Positions 1-5,888 of a stretch of DNA of 43,690 nt are shown piece by piece. Under the pieces are notes generated by a model. That model ran no database searches. It had not been told where the DNA came from and saw only the letters and a program-made list of their open reading frames with translations. The stretch is from a virus: IMG/VR virus record IMGVR_UViG_3300043353_000042, positions 64,001 through 107,690 of that record. One strand, written 5' to 3'. A program made the position numbers and the translations under genes. The number at the start of each line of letters is the position of its first letter. Position 1 is the stretch's first letter.

Positions 1-371
1 AGCGATTTTTGGTAGCCCTCTAAGGTGCCTTCTCGTAGCTGCGGGTTGTTGTCGAAGAAGAGCTTCGTTAGCGCCTCGAAGCCTTCGCCCGTCGCCTTGC
101 GAGCGCCGTCTTCGAGCTCGACTGCGCGCTTGCGAATCTCGATCGACTTTCTGATCGCCCATTGCCTGCGCGCCTCTTTGGTCGGGTAGACAACGTCGTC
201 GAGGCGTTCGTATTTCGTCTTGCCCGTGTCCGGGTCGACGTACACCCCTCGGTGGCAGTAGACGCGGTGGGCCGGGTCCGGGCTCTTGAACCTGACCCCG
301 GGGTGTAGCGAGCGCTTGGCGCGTCGGCGCGGCCCTGTCGTTTGGTCGCTCTCAGTGGTCGTTGTCGGCAA
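1..371 (-). CDS. int: Tyrosine integrase, N-terminal part (cut by window edge)
   Basis: Site-specific recombinase expected to integrate the phage at the attachment site about 200 bases upstream of its start. The minus-strand frame is open from 371 to the window edge (123 codons). After a basic, low-complexity start it reads VYCHRGVYVDPDTGKTKYER, then a basic helix, then LTKLFFDNNPQLREGTLEGY, which is typical of the helical core-binding (SAM-like) domain of phage integrases. The catalytic domain with its Arg/His/Tyr residues lies outside the window. No ATG occurs in frame; a TTG at 371-369 preceded by GGAAGAAAG is the likeliest start, and upstream starts cannot be excluded. Family assignment rests on the N-terminal half only. 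The N-terminal segment is a candidate arm-site binding domain for the TGCWGCCCCA repeats nearby (inference). Confidence 0.8.
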   Translation of the reverse strand, partial: MPTTTTESDQTTGPRRRAKRSLHPGVRFKSPDPAHRVYCHRGVYVDPDTGKTKYERLDDVVYPTKEARRQWAIRKSIEIRKRAVELEDGARKATGEGFEALTKLFFDNNPQLREGTLEGYQKS

Positions 372-414
372 CTTGCTTTCTTCCTGTTTTGAACGGTAGA
401 CCGTCAGTTGTGTT

Positions 415-437
415 TGCTGCCCCAAAGTGCTGCCCCC
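415..437 (+). repeat. Left pair of putative integrase arm-type sites
   Basis: Two direct copies of a 10-base motif: TGCTGCCCCA at 415-424 and TGCTGCCCCC at 428-437, 13 bases apart start to start. The same motif, with A for T at position 4, occurs three times on the other side of the tRNA-like core in the same orientation. Binding by integrase is inferred from position only. Confidence 0.55.
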
Positions 438-528
438 ATAAGACGCTTTTGCATGCCATGCCGTGTCGCTGTTTGTCGTGCCGAAAATGCGCAGAATGTG
501 CTGAAAAATAAGGGATGAACCGTGACAA

Positions 529-561
529 GACATGCTCTAGCATGACATGCTAAGACATGCC
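529..561 (+). repeat. GACATGCY repeat cluster beside attP core
   Basis: GACATGCT at 529-536 and 544-551 and GACATGCC at 554-561 lie just left of the tRNA-like core. An inverted AGCATG at 539-544 makes the first two copies part of a small palindrome around CTAG. Such short repeats next to a phage core can be core-type integrase sites, excisionase sites or regulator operators; the sequence does not say which. Confidence 0.5.
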
Positions 562-570
562 AAAATGGCT

Positions 571-612
571 CTACGGAACTGGATGTCGGAGGTTCGAATC
601 CTCCTGGCCGCG
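571..612 (+). other. attP core: 3' half of a tRNA-Arg(ACG) gene
   Basis: Reading from 571: anticodon loop CTACGGA (anticodon ACG at 573-575), 3' anticodon strand ACTGG, variable loop ATGTC (583-587), T-stem GGAGG (588-592), T-loop TTCGAAT (593-599), CCTCC (600-604), acceptor strand TGGCCGC (605-611) and discriminator G612. All spacings match a standard tRNA without an encoded CCA. The 5' half is absent: no sequence complementary to the anticodon stem or acceptor strand lies upstream. Similarity starts in the anticodon loop, a known crossover place for tyrosine integrases. Integration at a host tRNA-Arg would restore an intact tRNA. The anticodon call rests on alignment by eye. Confidence 0.75.
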
Positions 613-663
613 CCCAATAAAATCAAATACTTAGCTTCTCTTTCGACGGTCACGAAAAATGAG

Positions 664-727
664 TGCAGCCCCACCTGCAGCCCCAAAGCCGACGATGATT
701 TGATCGGCCGATGCGTGTGCAGCCCCA
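664..727 (+). repeat. Right trio of putative integrase arm-type sites
   Basis: TGCAGCCCCA occurs exactly at 664-673, 676-685 and 718-727, in the same orientation as the two left copies (TGCTGCCCCM at 415 and 428). The first two are 12 bases apart. The arrangement on both sides of the tRNA-like core resembles the P and P' arms of lambda-type attachment sites. Confidence 0.55.
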
Positions 728-827
728 ATAGGCGGAAGAAACTTCGCCACTGCGCACGTGCAGGCGCAACGCGATGACGACCGGCGCACGGTAGTTTTGG
801 CTCGACCCAAAGAAAGGGGCGACGGCC

Positions 828-1244
828 ATGGGCGCAACGGTGTTTTCGCTGAACGAGTTCGTCAGGCTTGAGACGCAGGTGTGAGGCGAGTGCGGGGTGA
901 CCTTCGCCATGCCCGCGACGATGCGAGAAGCGCGCTTGCGCGATCGCAAATCGTTCTACTGCCCCAATGGGCATCAGCGGGTCTTCTGTGGCGAGACAGA
1001 GGCGACCAGGCTTCGGAGGCAGCTCGACGACGCACGCCGGGCAGCGGAGCGAGCTGAAGAGTTCCGACGGGCAGCGCTGAAGGAGGCCGAGCACAACGCA
1101 ATCGAGTGGCGCAAGAGCAAGACTCGCTTGCGAAACCTTCGCGAGCGGGTGAAGAACGGGGTGTGCCCGTGCTGCAAGCGATCGTTCGTTCAGCTGGTGA
1201 GACACATGGCGACGCAACATCCGGAGTACACACCATGCGATTGA
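828..1244 (+). CDS. Phage zinc-finger protein with in-frame TGA at its first Cys position
   Basis: The reading frame starts at ATG 828, with AAAGGGG at 813-819 as ribosome site. It reads 18 codons ending LETQV, meets TGA at 882-884, then continues GECGVTFAMPATM to a stop at 1242-1244 (139 codons). A family of small phage proteins starts with LET..C..CGV.F, then FYCPNGH, then a coiled-coil helix and CPCC...H....H. Here the TGA sits exactly at the first Cys of the C-x-x-C pair, followed by C22, C45, H49, C113, C115, C116, H126 and H131. A GTG at 897 could start a shorter form but has only a weak ribosome site and would lose the first knuckle. Possibilities are a nonsense mutation, a sequencing error, readthrough, or selenocysteine. 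Role in the phage is unknown. Confidence 0.6.
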
Positions 1245-1510
1245 GGGCCGGACGCACCCTGCAGGCCGTTCAAAACGACTTAGACAGGATCGAGAAGGTC
1301 TGCCGTGAAAGCGGCTTCACCGTCGAAGAAGCGGGTCGAGCATTTGAGCGTTTGAGTGCGTCCGGCTTTGTCGTGGACGCACGTACGGCGGAATCGATTC
1401 GAAGAGCTATCGGGCCTCGCCCGGCTTGGTTCGACCGGGCACGACGAGTTGTCGGACGCGTCTGGTCGCGTTGCGTTGGTCATGAATTCAACACAGGTGA
1501 GGCCCCATGA
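1235..1510 (+). CDS. Small hypothetical protein, basic C-terminus
   Basis: A 91-residue protein starting at ATG 1235, overlapping the end of the upstream zinc-finger frame by 10 bases. The frame is open further upstream, but the earlier part is out of frame with that gene and does not look coding. It has a helical N-terminal half (LQAVQNDLDRIEKVCRESGF, then VEEAGRAFERL) and an Arg/Trp-rich tail. I do not recognise a family. Position in the coupled early gene chain suggests an early accessory function. Confidence 0.5.
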   Translation: MRLRAGRTLQAVQNDLDRIEKVCRESGFTVEEAGRAFERLSASGFVVDARTAESIRRAIGPRPAWFDRARRVVGRVWSRCVGHEFNTGEAP

Positions 1511-1971
1511 TCGTTGTCCGAGTCGAAATGCATTCAGCGGTCACGAGCGAAGTGCGTGAGCTCGGTCGTGTCGAGATCAGCAACGACGTCGCCACGGGCA
1601 CAGACGAGATCGGCTTCTACAACGTCGAAGTACGCTCGGACGAGTCGACCAAGGTGCACCGGGGTCGAGTCGAAGGCTATGCGCGCAAGACGCGATCGAT
1701 CTGGTCGCTCGTACAGCTCGCGCTATCGTCGGCACTCGACGATCAGCTTCCGATCGAACTTCTGACGAAGAAGCTCGCGACCGTGCGCGGTCGGTCGAGC
1801 ATCTTCATGGCAGAGATCCGACGAGCCGGTGTAAACATCGACGTGCAAACACACGCGACACTGAATGACGAAGTGCTATCGCGCGTGACCGTGCTTCAGG
1901 CGCTGACTCTCGCGCTCCGAACGGGACTCGACTATTACCAAGTCGGACTCGACGAAGAGCTCAAGCGATGA
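1507..1971 (+). CDS. Conserved phage hypothetical protein, beta-rich N-terminal domain
   Basis: A 154-residue protein whose ATG overlaps the upstream stop (ATGA at 1507-1510). Residues 1-75 (MIVVRVEMHSAVTSEVRELG, IEISNDVATGTDEIGFYNVE as near text, then GRVEGYARKTRSIWSLVQLA) match a small-protein pattern common in temperate phages, with an IVNDGTGT-like turn, a YxV strand and GRVE..PR...VW.L. That family usually ends near residue 80. Here a further 75 or so residues follow, mostly helical, which I do not recognise. Function is unknown. Confidence 0.65.
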   Translation: MIVVRVEMHSAVTSEVRELGRVEISNDVATGTDEIGFYNVEVRSDESTKVHRGRVEGYARKTRSIWSLVQLALSSALDDQLPIELLTKKLATVRGRSSIFMAEIRRAGVNIDVQTHATLNDEVLSRVTVLQALTLALRTGLDYYQVGLDEELKR

Positions 1972-2339
1972 CGAGGTCGACCGAACCGGCGACGAAGGTC
2001 ATGCGGCGTCAGTGCAAGAAGTGCCCTTGGAAAATCTCGACTGACCCGCGCACGATCCCCAATGGCTACGACGAAGAACGGCATCGTCGTCTGTCGCGAA
2101 CGATCGCGCGAGTCGACTCACCGAACGAAGATGCGCACCTGCGCATAACTCTTCGCATGATGGCGTGTCACGAGACACCGGTCGGTCGCGAGAAGCCGTG
2201 CGTCGGCTGGCTTCACAATCAGCTCACCGACGGAGACAACATCGTGCTCCGGTACCTCGTCGTTTTGAAACGCATCAGCGCGGACTTCGTGATCGATGGG
2301 CCTCAACACGCGACGCTCGCAGACACGTTCCCAAAATGA
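1968..2339 (+). CDS. DUF6283-like zinc-binding phage protein
   Basis: A 123-residue protein, ATGA-coupled to the previous gene. It carries QCKKCPWKISTDPRTIPNGY near the N-terminus, MMACHETP in the middle and PCVGWLHNQL after it. The CxxCPW...IPNGY...MACHE...CVGWLHNQLG pattern is that of DUF6283 proteins, widespread in actinobacterial and proteobacterial phages. The conserved Cys and His residues suggest a metal site. Biochemical role is unknown. Confidence 0.75.
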   Translation: MTRSTEPATKVMRRQCKKCPWKISTDPRTIPNGYDEERHRRLSRTIARVDSPNEDAHLRITLRMMACHETPVGREKPCVGWLHNQLTDGDNIVLRYLVVLKRISADFVIDGPQHATLADTFPK

Positions 2340-2542
2340 TCGACGGCACCAAGATCGAACACGACCACTGTCCGTTCGATTGCGAACACCCGCAGCCGTT
2401 CTTGCGCCCGATGGGTTGGGTGACTCCGAGCGGCGACTCGCTCACGAAGGACACCTGGTATTGCGGTCGCTGCTACTTCATGTGCGATGGACTGCTCACG
2501 GAGATGGTCCCGTGCATTCCGGAAACCTGCGATGCGAAATGA
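2336..2542 (+). CDS. Small Cys-rich protein, probable zinc finger
   Basis: A 68-residue protein starting at ATG 2336 inside an ATGA overlap with the DUF6283-like gene. Cys residues fall in pairs: CPFDC near residue 12, CGRC near residue 43, then C50 and two more near the end. The pattern suggests one or two metal sites of the kind seen in phage accessory proteins. A longer open frame exists upstream but is the shadow of the preceding gene. Not recognised further. Confidence 0.6.
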   Translation: MIDGTKIEHDHCPFDCEHPQPFLRPMGWVTPSGDSLTKDTWYCGRCYFMCDGLLTEMVPCIPETCDAK

Positions 2543-2748
2543 TTGACGACGAGCGAGCGAAGGAACGCGCGAAGTCGATTCGCACCATGCGCTTCTGCAT
2601 CGGCTGCAGCGTGGTTACCGTGATCTCGTGCGCGTGGGCAGCGTACAAAGCGCACTCGTCACTTCCGCTCGCGGGCATCCCGTCAAACATGATCGCGATC
2701 ATCGTCGGAAGCTCGGCAATCGCCTACCTGCGTCGTCAGCAACCGTGA
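2539..2748 (+). CDS. Small membrane protein with two predicted helices
   Basis: A 69-residue protein, ATGA-coupled to the upstream gene. A charged N-terminus of about 17 residues is followed by a hydrophobic segment (FCIGCSVVTVISCAWAAY), a short polar turn, a second segment (LAGIPSNMIAIIVGSSAIAY) and a positively charged end. The hairpin topology and size fit small holin-like proteins, but there is no endolysin next to it, so a lysis role is only a guess. Confidence 0.55.
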   Translation: MIDDERAKERAKSIRTMRFCIGCSVVTVISCAWAAYKAHSSLPLAGIPSNMIAIIVGSSAIAYLRRQQP

Positions 2749-2759
2749 GTCAGCGCAGC

Positions 2760-2784
2760 GCCCCGGTATCCGGTATTTAGGGGC
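2760..2784 (+). promoter_or_regulatory. GC-flanked GTATTTA motif just before a start codon
   Basis: GCCCC at 2760-2764 and GGGGC at 2780-2784 form an inverted repeat around GTATTTA (2773-2779), five bases before the ATG at 2785. A near copy precedes the start at 3163. TATTTA is -10-like, and the start codon falls where transcription would begin, so this may be a promoter giving a leaderless message, or an operator. No -35 element is evident. Confidence 0.35.
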
Positions 2785-3087
2785 ATGGGCGCAGCATCAA
2801 ACGACGAAGTAACACGGGCCGAACTGATGGAGGCAAAGCGGGCGCTGATGGCGACCCGCGGCGAGCTACTCAAGTCACAGATCGTCGCGGCGACACGACA
2901 CGACGTGATCCGCTTGCTCGGCTACATTTCCAATCGGCCATGCATTCCCGACTTGTCGGCGATGCTACCGGCCGAAGTCGAGGTGCGCACCGTATTTGCG
3001 TCCGAACTTCGTGACCTCGCTTCGCACATGCGCGAACAAGCGTTGAAGTTCGAAGGCATAGCGCTACAGCTCGACACCGCGCACTGA
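2785..3087 (+). CDS. Hypothetical protein, helical
   Basis: A 100-residue protein predicted to be mostly helical: a charged N-terminal helix (VTRAELMEAKRALMATRGEL), a middle segment containing IRLLGYISNRPCIPDL, and a C-terminal helix (LRDLASHMREQALKFEGIAL). No family recognised. There is no Shine-Dalgarno at the normal distance; the start lies immediately after the -10-like motif at 2773-2779. Confidence 0.5.
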   Translation: MGAASNDEVTRAELMEAKRALMATRGELLKSQIVAATRHDVIRLLGYISNRPCIPDLSAMLPAEVEVRTVFASELRDLASHMREQALKFEGIALQLDTAH

Positions 3088-3144
3088 ATCGTCGGGCTTT
3101 CTCGGGAAACTGTTTGACCGAAAGTTTCAGCGAGAGGCGTTCGC

Positions 3145-3162
3145 GCCCCGTATTTATAGGGC
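3145..3162 (+). promoter_or_regulatory. Second GC-flanked GTATTTATA motif before a start codon
   Basis: GCCC (3145-3148) and GGGC (3159-3162) flank GTATTTATA (3150-3158) directly before the GTG at 3163. The arrangement matches the element at 2760-2784. It could be a promoter with the start codon at or near the transcription start, or a repressor operator. Confidence 0.35.
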
Positions 3163-3666
3163 GTGCCAGTTGGCGACCCTAAGCTGTCTCGCAAGGATGT
3201 CCGCTCGATCAAGCGACGCATCGTTGCAGGTGAATCACTCCGAAAGATCGCAGGCGAGTACCACGTCGGCTACATGACGATCTACAAGATCGCCACTGGC
3301 GCGACGTGGAAGACGGTCAAGCCGCGTGGCCGGTTGATCGGCAACCGCGATTACAGCTCGACGCGCACCTTGCCCGTGGCAAAGTGCGAGGCGATAGCCC
3401 TCCTGAAGATCCGAAAGCGTCTTTCGAACAGCAAGATCGCAGCGAAGCTTCGCGTGTCCGAGTCGACAGTGCGCCGGGCCGATGCGTTCGGTCATGCTGC
3501 ACTCGGCCTGCGCCTACATCAGCATATGGTGCGCGGCACATTGAAGGCGGCACAGCTTCGTATGGAGCTCACCGACGACGAGGTCGAAGACCTAATCCGG
3601 TTGTCGAAAAAGAACGTGCCAGACTGGATTCGAAAGGCGGTCGAAGACGATGTCGGAGTCGGATGA
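3163..3666 (+). CDS. DNA-binding protein with two helix-turn-helix segments
   Basis: A 167-residue protein from GTG 3163. Residues 24-46 (ESLRKIAGEYHVGYMTIYKI) form a classic HTH of the kind found in phage and HNH-associated proteins, ending ATGATWKTV. Residues 84-107 (KRLSNSKIAAKLRVSESTVR) form a second HTH. The C-terminal 60 residues are helical and acidic. Likely a transcription regulator or a DNA-recognition protein. The preceding GC-flanked motif may be its own operator (inference). Confidence 0.7.
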   Translation: MPVGDPKLSRKDVRSIKRRIVAGESLRKIAGEYHVGYMTIYKIATGATWKTVKPRGRLIGNRDYSSTRTLPVAKCEAIALLKIRKRLSNSKIAAKLRVSESTVRRADAFGHAALGLRLHQHMVRGTLKAAQLRMELTDDEVEDLIRLSKKNVPDWIRKAVEDDVGVG

Positions 3667-3853
3667 AATGAAATCGTTTTGGATGGTCGCGCATGCGAGC
3701 CCGACCGGGGTTGTCGTGACCACGTTCCCGACGCGTGAGCGTCGCTGGCGCGGGCGTTTGCATGCGGACGGCCACAGCGTCTACACAGACGCCGACTACG
3801 ATTCGATCGCCGATCTGTTTTCCGCAATCGCCGATCAGGCGCGTGGCACATGA
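3650..3853 (+). CDS. Small hypothetical protein
   Basis: A 67-residue protein whose ATG at 3650 overlaps the end of the HTH gene by 17 bases and has GAAAGG upstream; a second ATG at 3668 is an alternative. It reads as a short beta-sheet domain (FWMVAHASPTGVVVTTFPTR) followed by an acidic helix (YDSIADLFSAIADQA). Not recognised. It belongs to the overlapping early gene chain. Confidence 0.5.
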   Translation: MSESDEMKSFWMVAHASPTGVVVTTFPTRERRWRGRLHADGHSVYTDADYDSIADLFSAIADQARGT

Positions 3854-4005
3854 AGAAGCTTGTCGAGGCACGCGCGAAGCGCTGGTTTCATCTGTGGCGC
3901 TGCATGTGGACCGGTGGGATCGCCTTCACGGGATACAACGATCGCAAGGAGGTCGTGATCGTTGCGTGCACGTGCGGTCGCGTATTCTGGACAGGCGAGC
4001 AATGA
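3850..4005 (+). CDS. Very small Trp/Cys-containing phage protein
   Basis: A 51-residue gene, ATGA-coupled at both ends (3850-3853 and 4002-4005). The sequence contains RWFHLWRCMWTGGIAFTGYN and ends VACTCGRVFWTGEQ. The W..xG...TGY...VVxC.CGR.FW layout resembles small phage proteins with a CxCG knuckle. Exact coupling to both neighbours and a clean frame support it as a real gene. Function unknown. Confidence 0.6.
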   Translation: MKKLVEARAKRWFHLWRCMWTGGIAFTGYNDRKEVVIVACTCGRVFWTGEQ

Positions 4006-4280
4006 AGGCCCGTGTGCTCGTCGCTGTCGAGGCACAGCCAGATCTCAAGCTGTGCGTGAAGTTCATTCGCATTGTGGATGACGAAAACTTTGAGCCGGAC
4101 ACGCTTGTGTTCGAGTGGTTCAACATGGTCGGCAATTCGCGCGAAGACGCTCGACGCAACTGCGTCGCTTCGATCGCGTACTACGTGCGATGTCGGCCCG
4201 ACTTGCGCGAGTCGATTCTCGGTGCGCTCGACGAGACGTGTGCGCTCGAAGTCGCTGGCGCGATTGGGGTGAAGACGTGA
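4002..4280 (+). CDS. Hypothetical protein
   Basis: A 92-residue protein starting at ATG 4002 in an ATGA overlap. The first 60 residues alternate strands (VLVAVEAQPDLKLCVKFIRI) and include LVFEWFNMVG; the rest is helical, with SREDARRNCVASIAYYV. I do not recognise a family. It is the penultimate gene of the coupled chain. Confidence 0.5.
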   Translation: MKARVLVAVEAQPDLKLCVKFIRIVDDENFEPDTLVFEWFNMVGNSREDARRNCVASIAYYVRCRPDLRESILGALDETCALEVAGAIGVKT

Positions 4281-4960
4281 AGAAGAAACGACGGCACGAT
4301 GAAGACGAAGACAGGTTGACGCGCAGGCAGAAGGCCGAGCTCGCAGCGTCGATCTACTCTGGCCTTGTCGAGGGGCAGACCGAAGCCGAGATCATCGACG
4401 AGCTTGGCGTCACGGCGCAGCACTACGCCATGGCGAAGAAGTTTTTGCTCGTGTCGAAGGGCGACGAAGAAGAAGGGCTGTCGCCGAAAGAGCGCTTCGC
4501 CCGGTACGTGATCGATCAAGAGCGCAACGTCACTGACCTAAACGATCTCGTCAACAATCTGAACAGCAAGACGCAATACAGCGTGATTGTCGGCGCGATT
4601 CGTATGCGCGCCGAGATCGCGGACCGAGTCATCTCGACCGGTCAGACGCTCGGAATAATTTCGAAAGAGCCTGAGCGGAAGGTGTTGCTTGGCGGTATCT
4701 CGATCTCGGACATGAAAGACACCGACCTTCGCAAGGGCGTCATCGACGCGATCGGTGGACTCGGCAAGATGATCGAGAAGTATGGATCCGGTTCGAACGT
4801 GCGCGCACTTTCGCCGGGCCCGTTGCATCACGGCGAGGCCATCGAAAAAGTTGTTACTGCCACGCTTGGCAAGCCTCCGCTATTGGCGGCTTCAAGCGAC
4901 AAGAAGAATCGAGCGAAGTCGGGCAAGCGCGCCGCGGGCAGGCGACGCGTTCGAGACTGA
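4277..4960 (+). CDS. HTH protein, candidate small terminase subunit
   Basis: A 227-residue protein from GTG 4277, GTGA-coupled to the previous gene. A basic N-terminus leads to an HTH-like segment (IYSGLVEGQTEAEIIDELGV, then TAQHYAMAKKFL). The middle is helical (NDLVNNLNSKTQYSVIVGAI), followed by VISTGQTLGIISKEPERKVL, a pattern like the oligomerisation region of small terminase subunits. The C-terminus is basic. In that role it would recognise phage DNA and deliver it to the large terminase at 11665. The 6.7 kb separation from that gene is unusual, so a general DNA-binding role remains possible. Confidence 0.5.
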   Translation: MKKKRRHDEDEDRLTRRQKAELAASIYSGLVEGQTEAEIIDELGVTAQHYAMAKKFLLVSKGDEEEGLSPKERFARYVIDQERNVTDLNDLVNNLNSKTQYSVIVGAIRMRAEIADRVISTGQTLGIISKEPERKVLLGGISISDMKDTDLRKGVIDAIGGLGKMIEKYGSGSNVRALSPGPLHHGEAIEKVVTATLGKPPLLAASSDKKNRAKSGKRAAGRRRVRD

Positions 4961-4974
4961 AAGGAAAGAGGCCT

Positions 4975-5766
4975 ATGCCAAACATCATCGTGATCACGCC
5001 CGACCGAAACGTTCATTCGACCGACTTCAAGGGTGCGTTCGAGCCCGAGTCGCTGACCTTCATGCAAGTCGTGCCCGGTAAGCACAAGCTGATCAAGTTC
5101 GACCCGACGAAGAGCATGGCGCTGCGACAGCGCTACGTGTTCGGCGAGCTCGACGCGCTGAAGGGCAGAGACTTCAGTGGCATCGCGTTCTTCTGTCACG
5201 GATGGTCGAACGGGATTCAAGCTGGCATCCGTACGGCGGACATTCCCGAGTTCGTTCGGCTCGTGCGTTGGGCGACGAAGAACGGCATCGACGCAAAGAA
5301 CCTTCTTCACGTGCCGCTGTACTGTTGCTCGACGGCAGCTGCGACCGACACGCCCGAAGCGGCGTCGGAGGTTGGCGGCGATGGCGGCTTCGCTGACGGC
5401 GTACGTGACGCGTTTTGCCAGCAAGGCAAGCCATGGGTTCGCGTGTACGGGCACACCACGGCCGGGCACACGACGCAGAACCCACAGGTGCGAGTGTTCG
5501 AGGGCAACGGTTCGACGATCGGCGGGGCAGGAGGTGAGGCACTTGTGCGTCAGCCGCCGCCAAAGAATCCGCTTTGGTCAGTGTGGAGCGCTGCGCTCGC
5601 TGGCAAGGCGCCCTTCGACAAGGGAACGATGGAGCAACCGCAAGCGTGGTTCGCAGGTACACGCGGCGTGCCGGGCTCCATGGATCGCAAGCACTTGCGT
5701 TTTGCTGCCCCGTTCATGACGATCGCAGAGTTGCATGGCGTTCTCGCTCCTGATGGCGTGGTCTGA
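4975..5766 (+). CDS. Possible caspase-fold (C14-like) protein
   Basis: A 263-residue protein with a strong ribosome site (AAAGGAAAGAGG) before ATG 4975. It starts with a beta-strand (PNIIVITP). Residues 68-80 read FSGIAFFCHGWSN, a strand ending in His-Gly (H75-G76), and residues 110-121 read LLHVPLYCCSTA, a strand ending in Cys (C117/C118). A strand-HG and strand-C dyad at this spacing is the signature of caspase/CHAT/gingipain-type folds. Later come GGDGGFADGVRDAF and a conserved-looking HTTAGHTT at 160-167. If right, it would be a cysteine peptidase or an inactive relative, as the family allows. Fold assignment is by eye. An unrelated hydrolase fold is the main alternative. Confidence 0.45.
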   Translation: MPNIIVITPDRNVHSTDFKGAFEPESLTFMQVVPGKHKLIKFDPTKSMALRQRYVFGELDALKGRDFSGIAFFCHGWSNGIQAGIRTADIPEFVRLVRWATKNGIDAKNLLHVPLYCCSTAAATDTPEAASEVGGDGGFADGVRDAFCQQGKPWVRVYGHTTAGHTTQNPQVRVFEGNGSTIGGAGGEALVRQPPPKNPLWSVWSAALAGKAPFDKGTMEQPQAWFAGTRGVPGSMDRKHLRFAAPFMTIAELHGVLAPDGVV

Positions 5767-5790
5767 CATCCAAGCTGCTCATTCCCGAAT

Positions 5791-5821
5791 GCCCCGACCC
5801 GTGCGCGCGATGGGTCGGGGC
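5791..5821 (+). terminator. Terminator-like hairpin
   Basis: GCCCCGACCC (5791-5800) and GGGTCGGGGC (5812-5821) pair perfectly over 10 bases around an 11-base loop, 24 bases after the stop of the preceding gene. No T-run follows, so it is a strong hairpin but not a textbook intrinsic terminator. Confidence 0.55.
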
Positions 5822-5888
5822 GCTGCATTTGTGGGCCCAAACGACAACGACAAAAGATGCTTCGATCGAAACAGGGATCGGGGGAATC

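Larger units (their letters stand above)
372..827. other. Gene-free attachment and regulatory region (attP)
   Basis: This 456-base stretch separates the divergent integrase from the rightward early genes and holds no convincing coding sequence; short open frames here do not resemble proteins and cross the repeats. It contains a tRNA 3' half (571-612), five TGCWGCCCCA direct repeats on both sides of it, and a cluster of GACATGCY repeats. The layout of core flanked by arms beside int is that of a phage attP. Promoters for int and for the rightward genes must lie here or nearby, but I see no clear -35/-10 pair. Confidence 0.75.

Noticed and set aside
352-543. 63-codon minus-strand frame over the attP left arm, possible excisionase
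   Set aside because: Protein has no HTH or excisionase pattern, lacks a clear ribosome site and crosses the repeat motifs; the integrase frame reads through its end in another phase.
571-616. Complete tRNA gene carried by the phage
   Set aside because: The 5' half, D-arm and matching acceptor strand are absent; only the part from the anticodon loop onward is present.
882-884. Global TGA recoding (TGA read as Trp) in this phage
   Set aside because: Many well-defined genes end in TGA and overlap the next start as ATGA, so TGA is a normal stop in this genome.
537-1220. 227-codon minus-strand frame
   Set aside because: Covers the tRNA-like core and the zinc-finger gene in antisense; composition is that of a shadow frame in GC-rich DNA.
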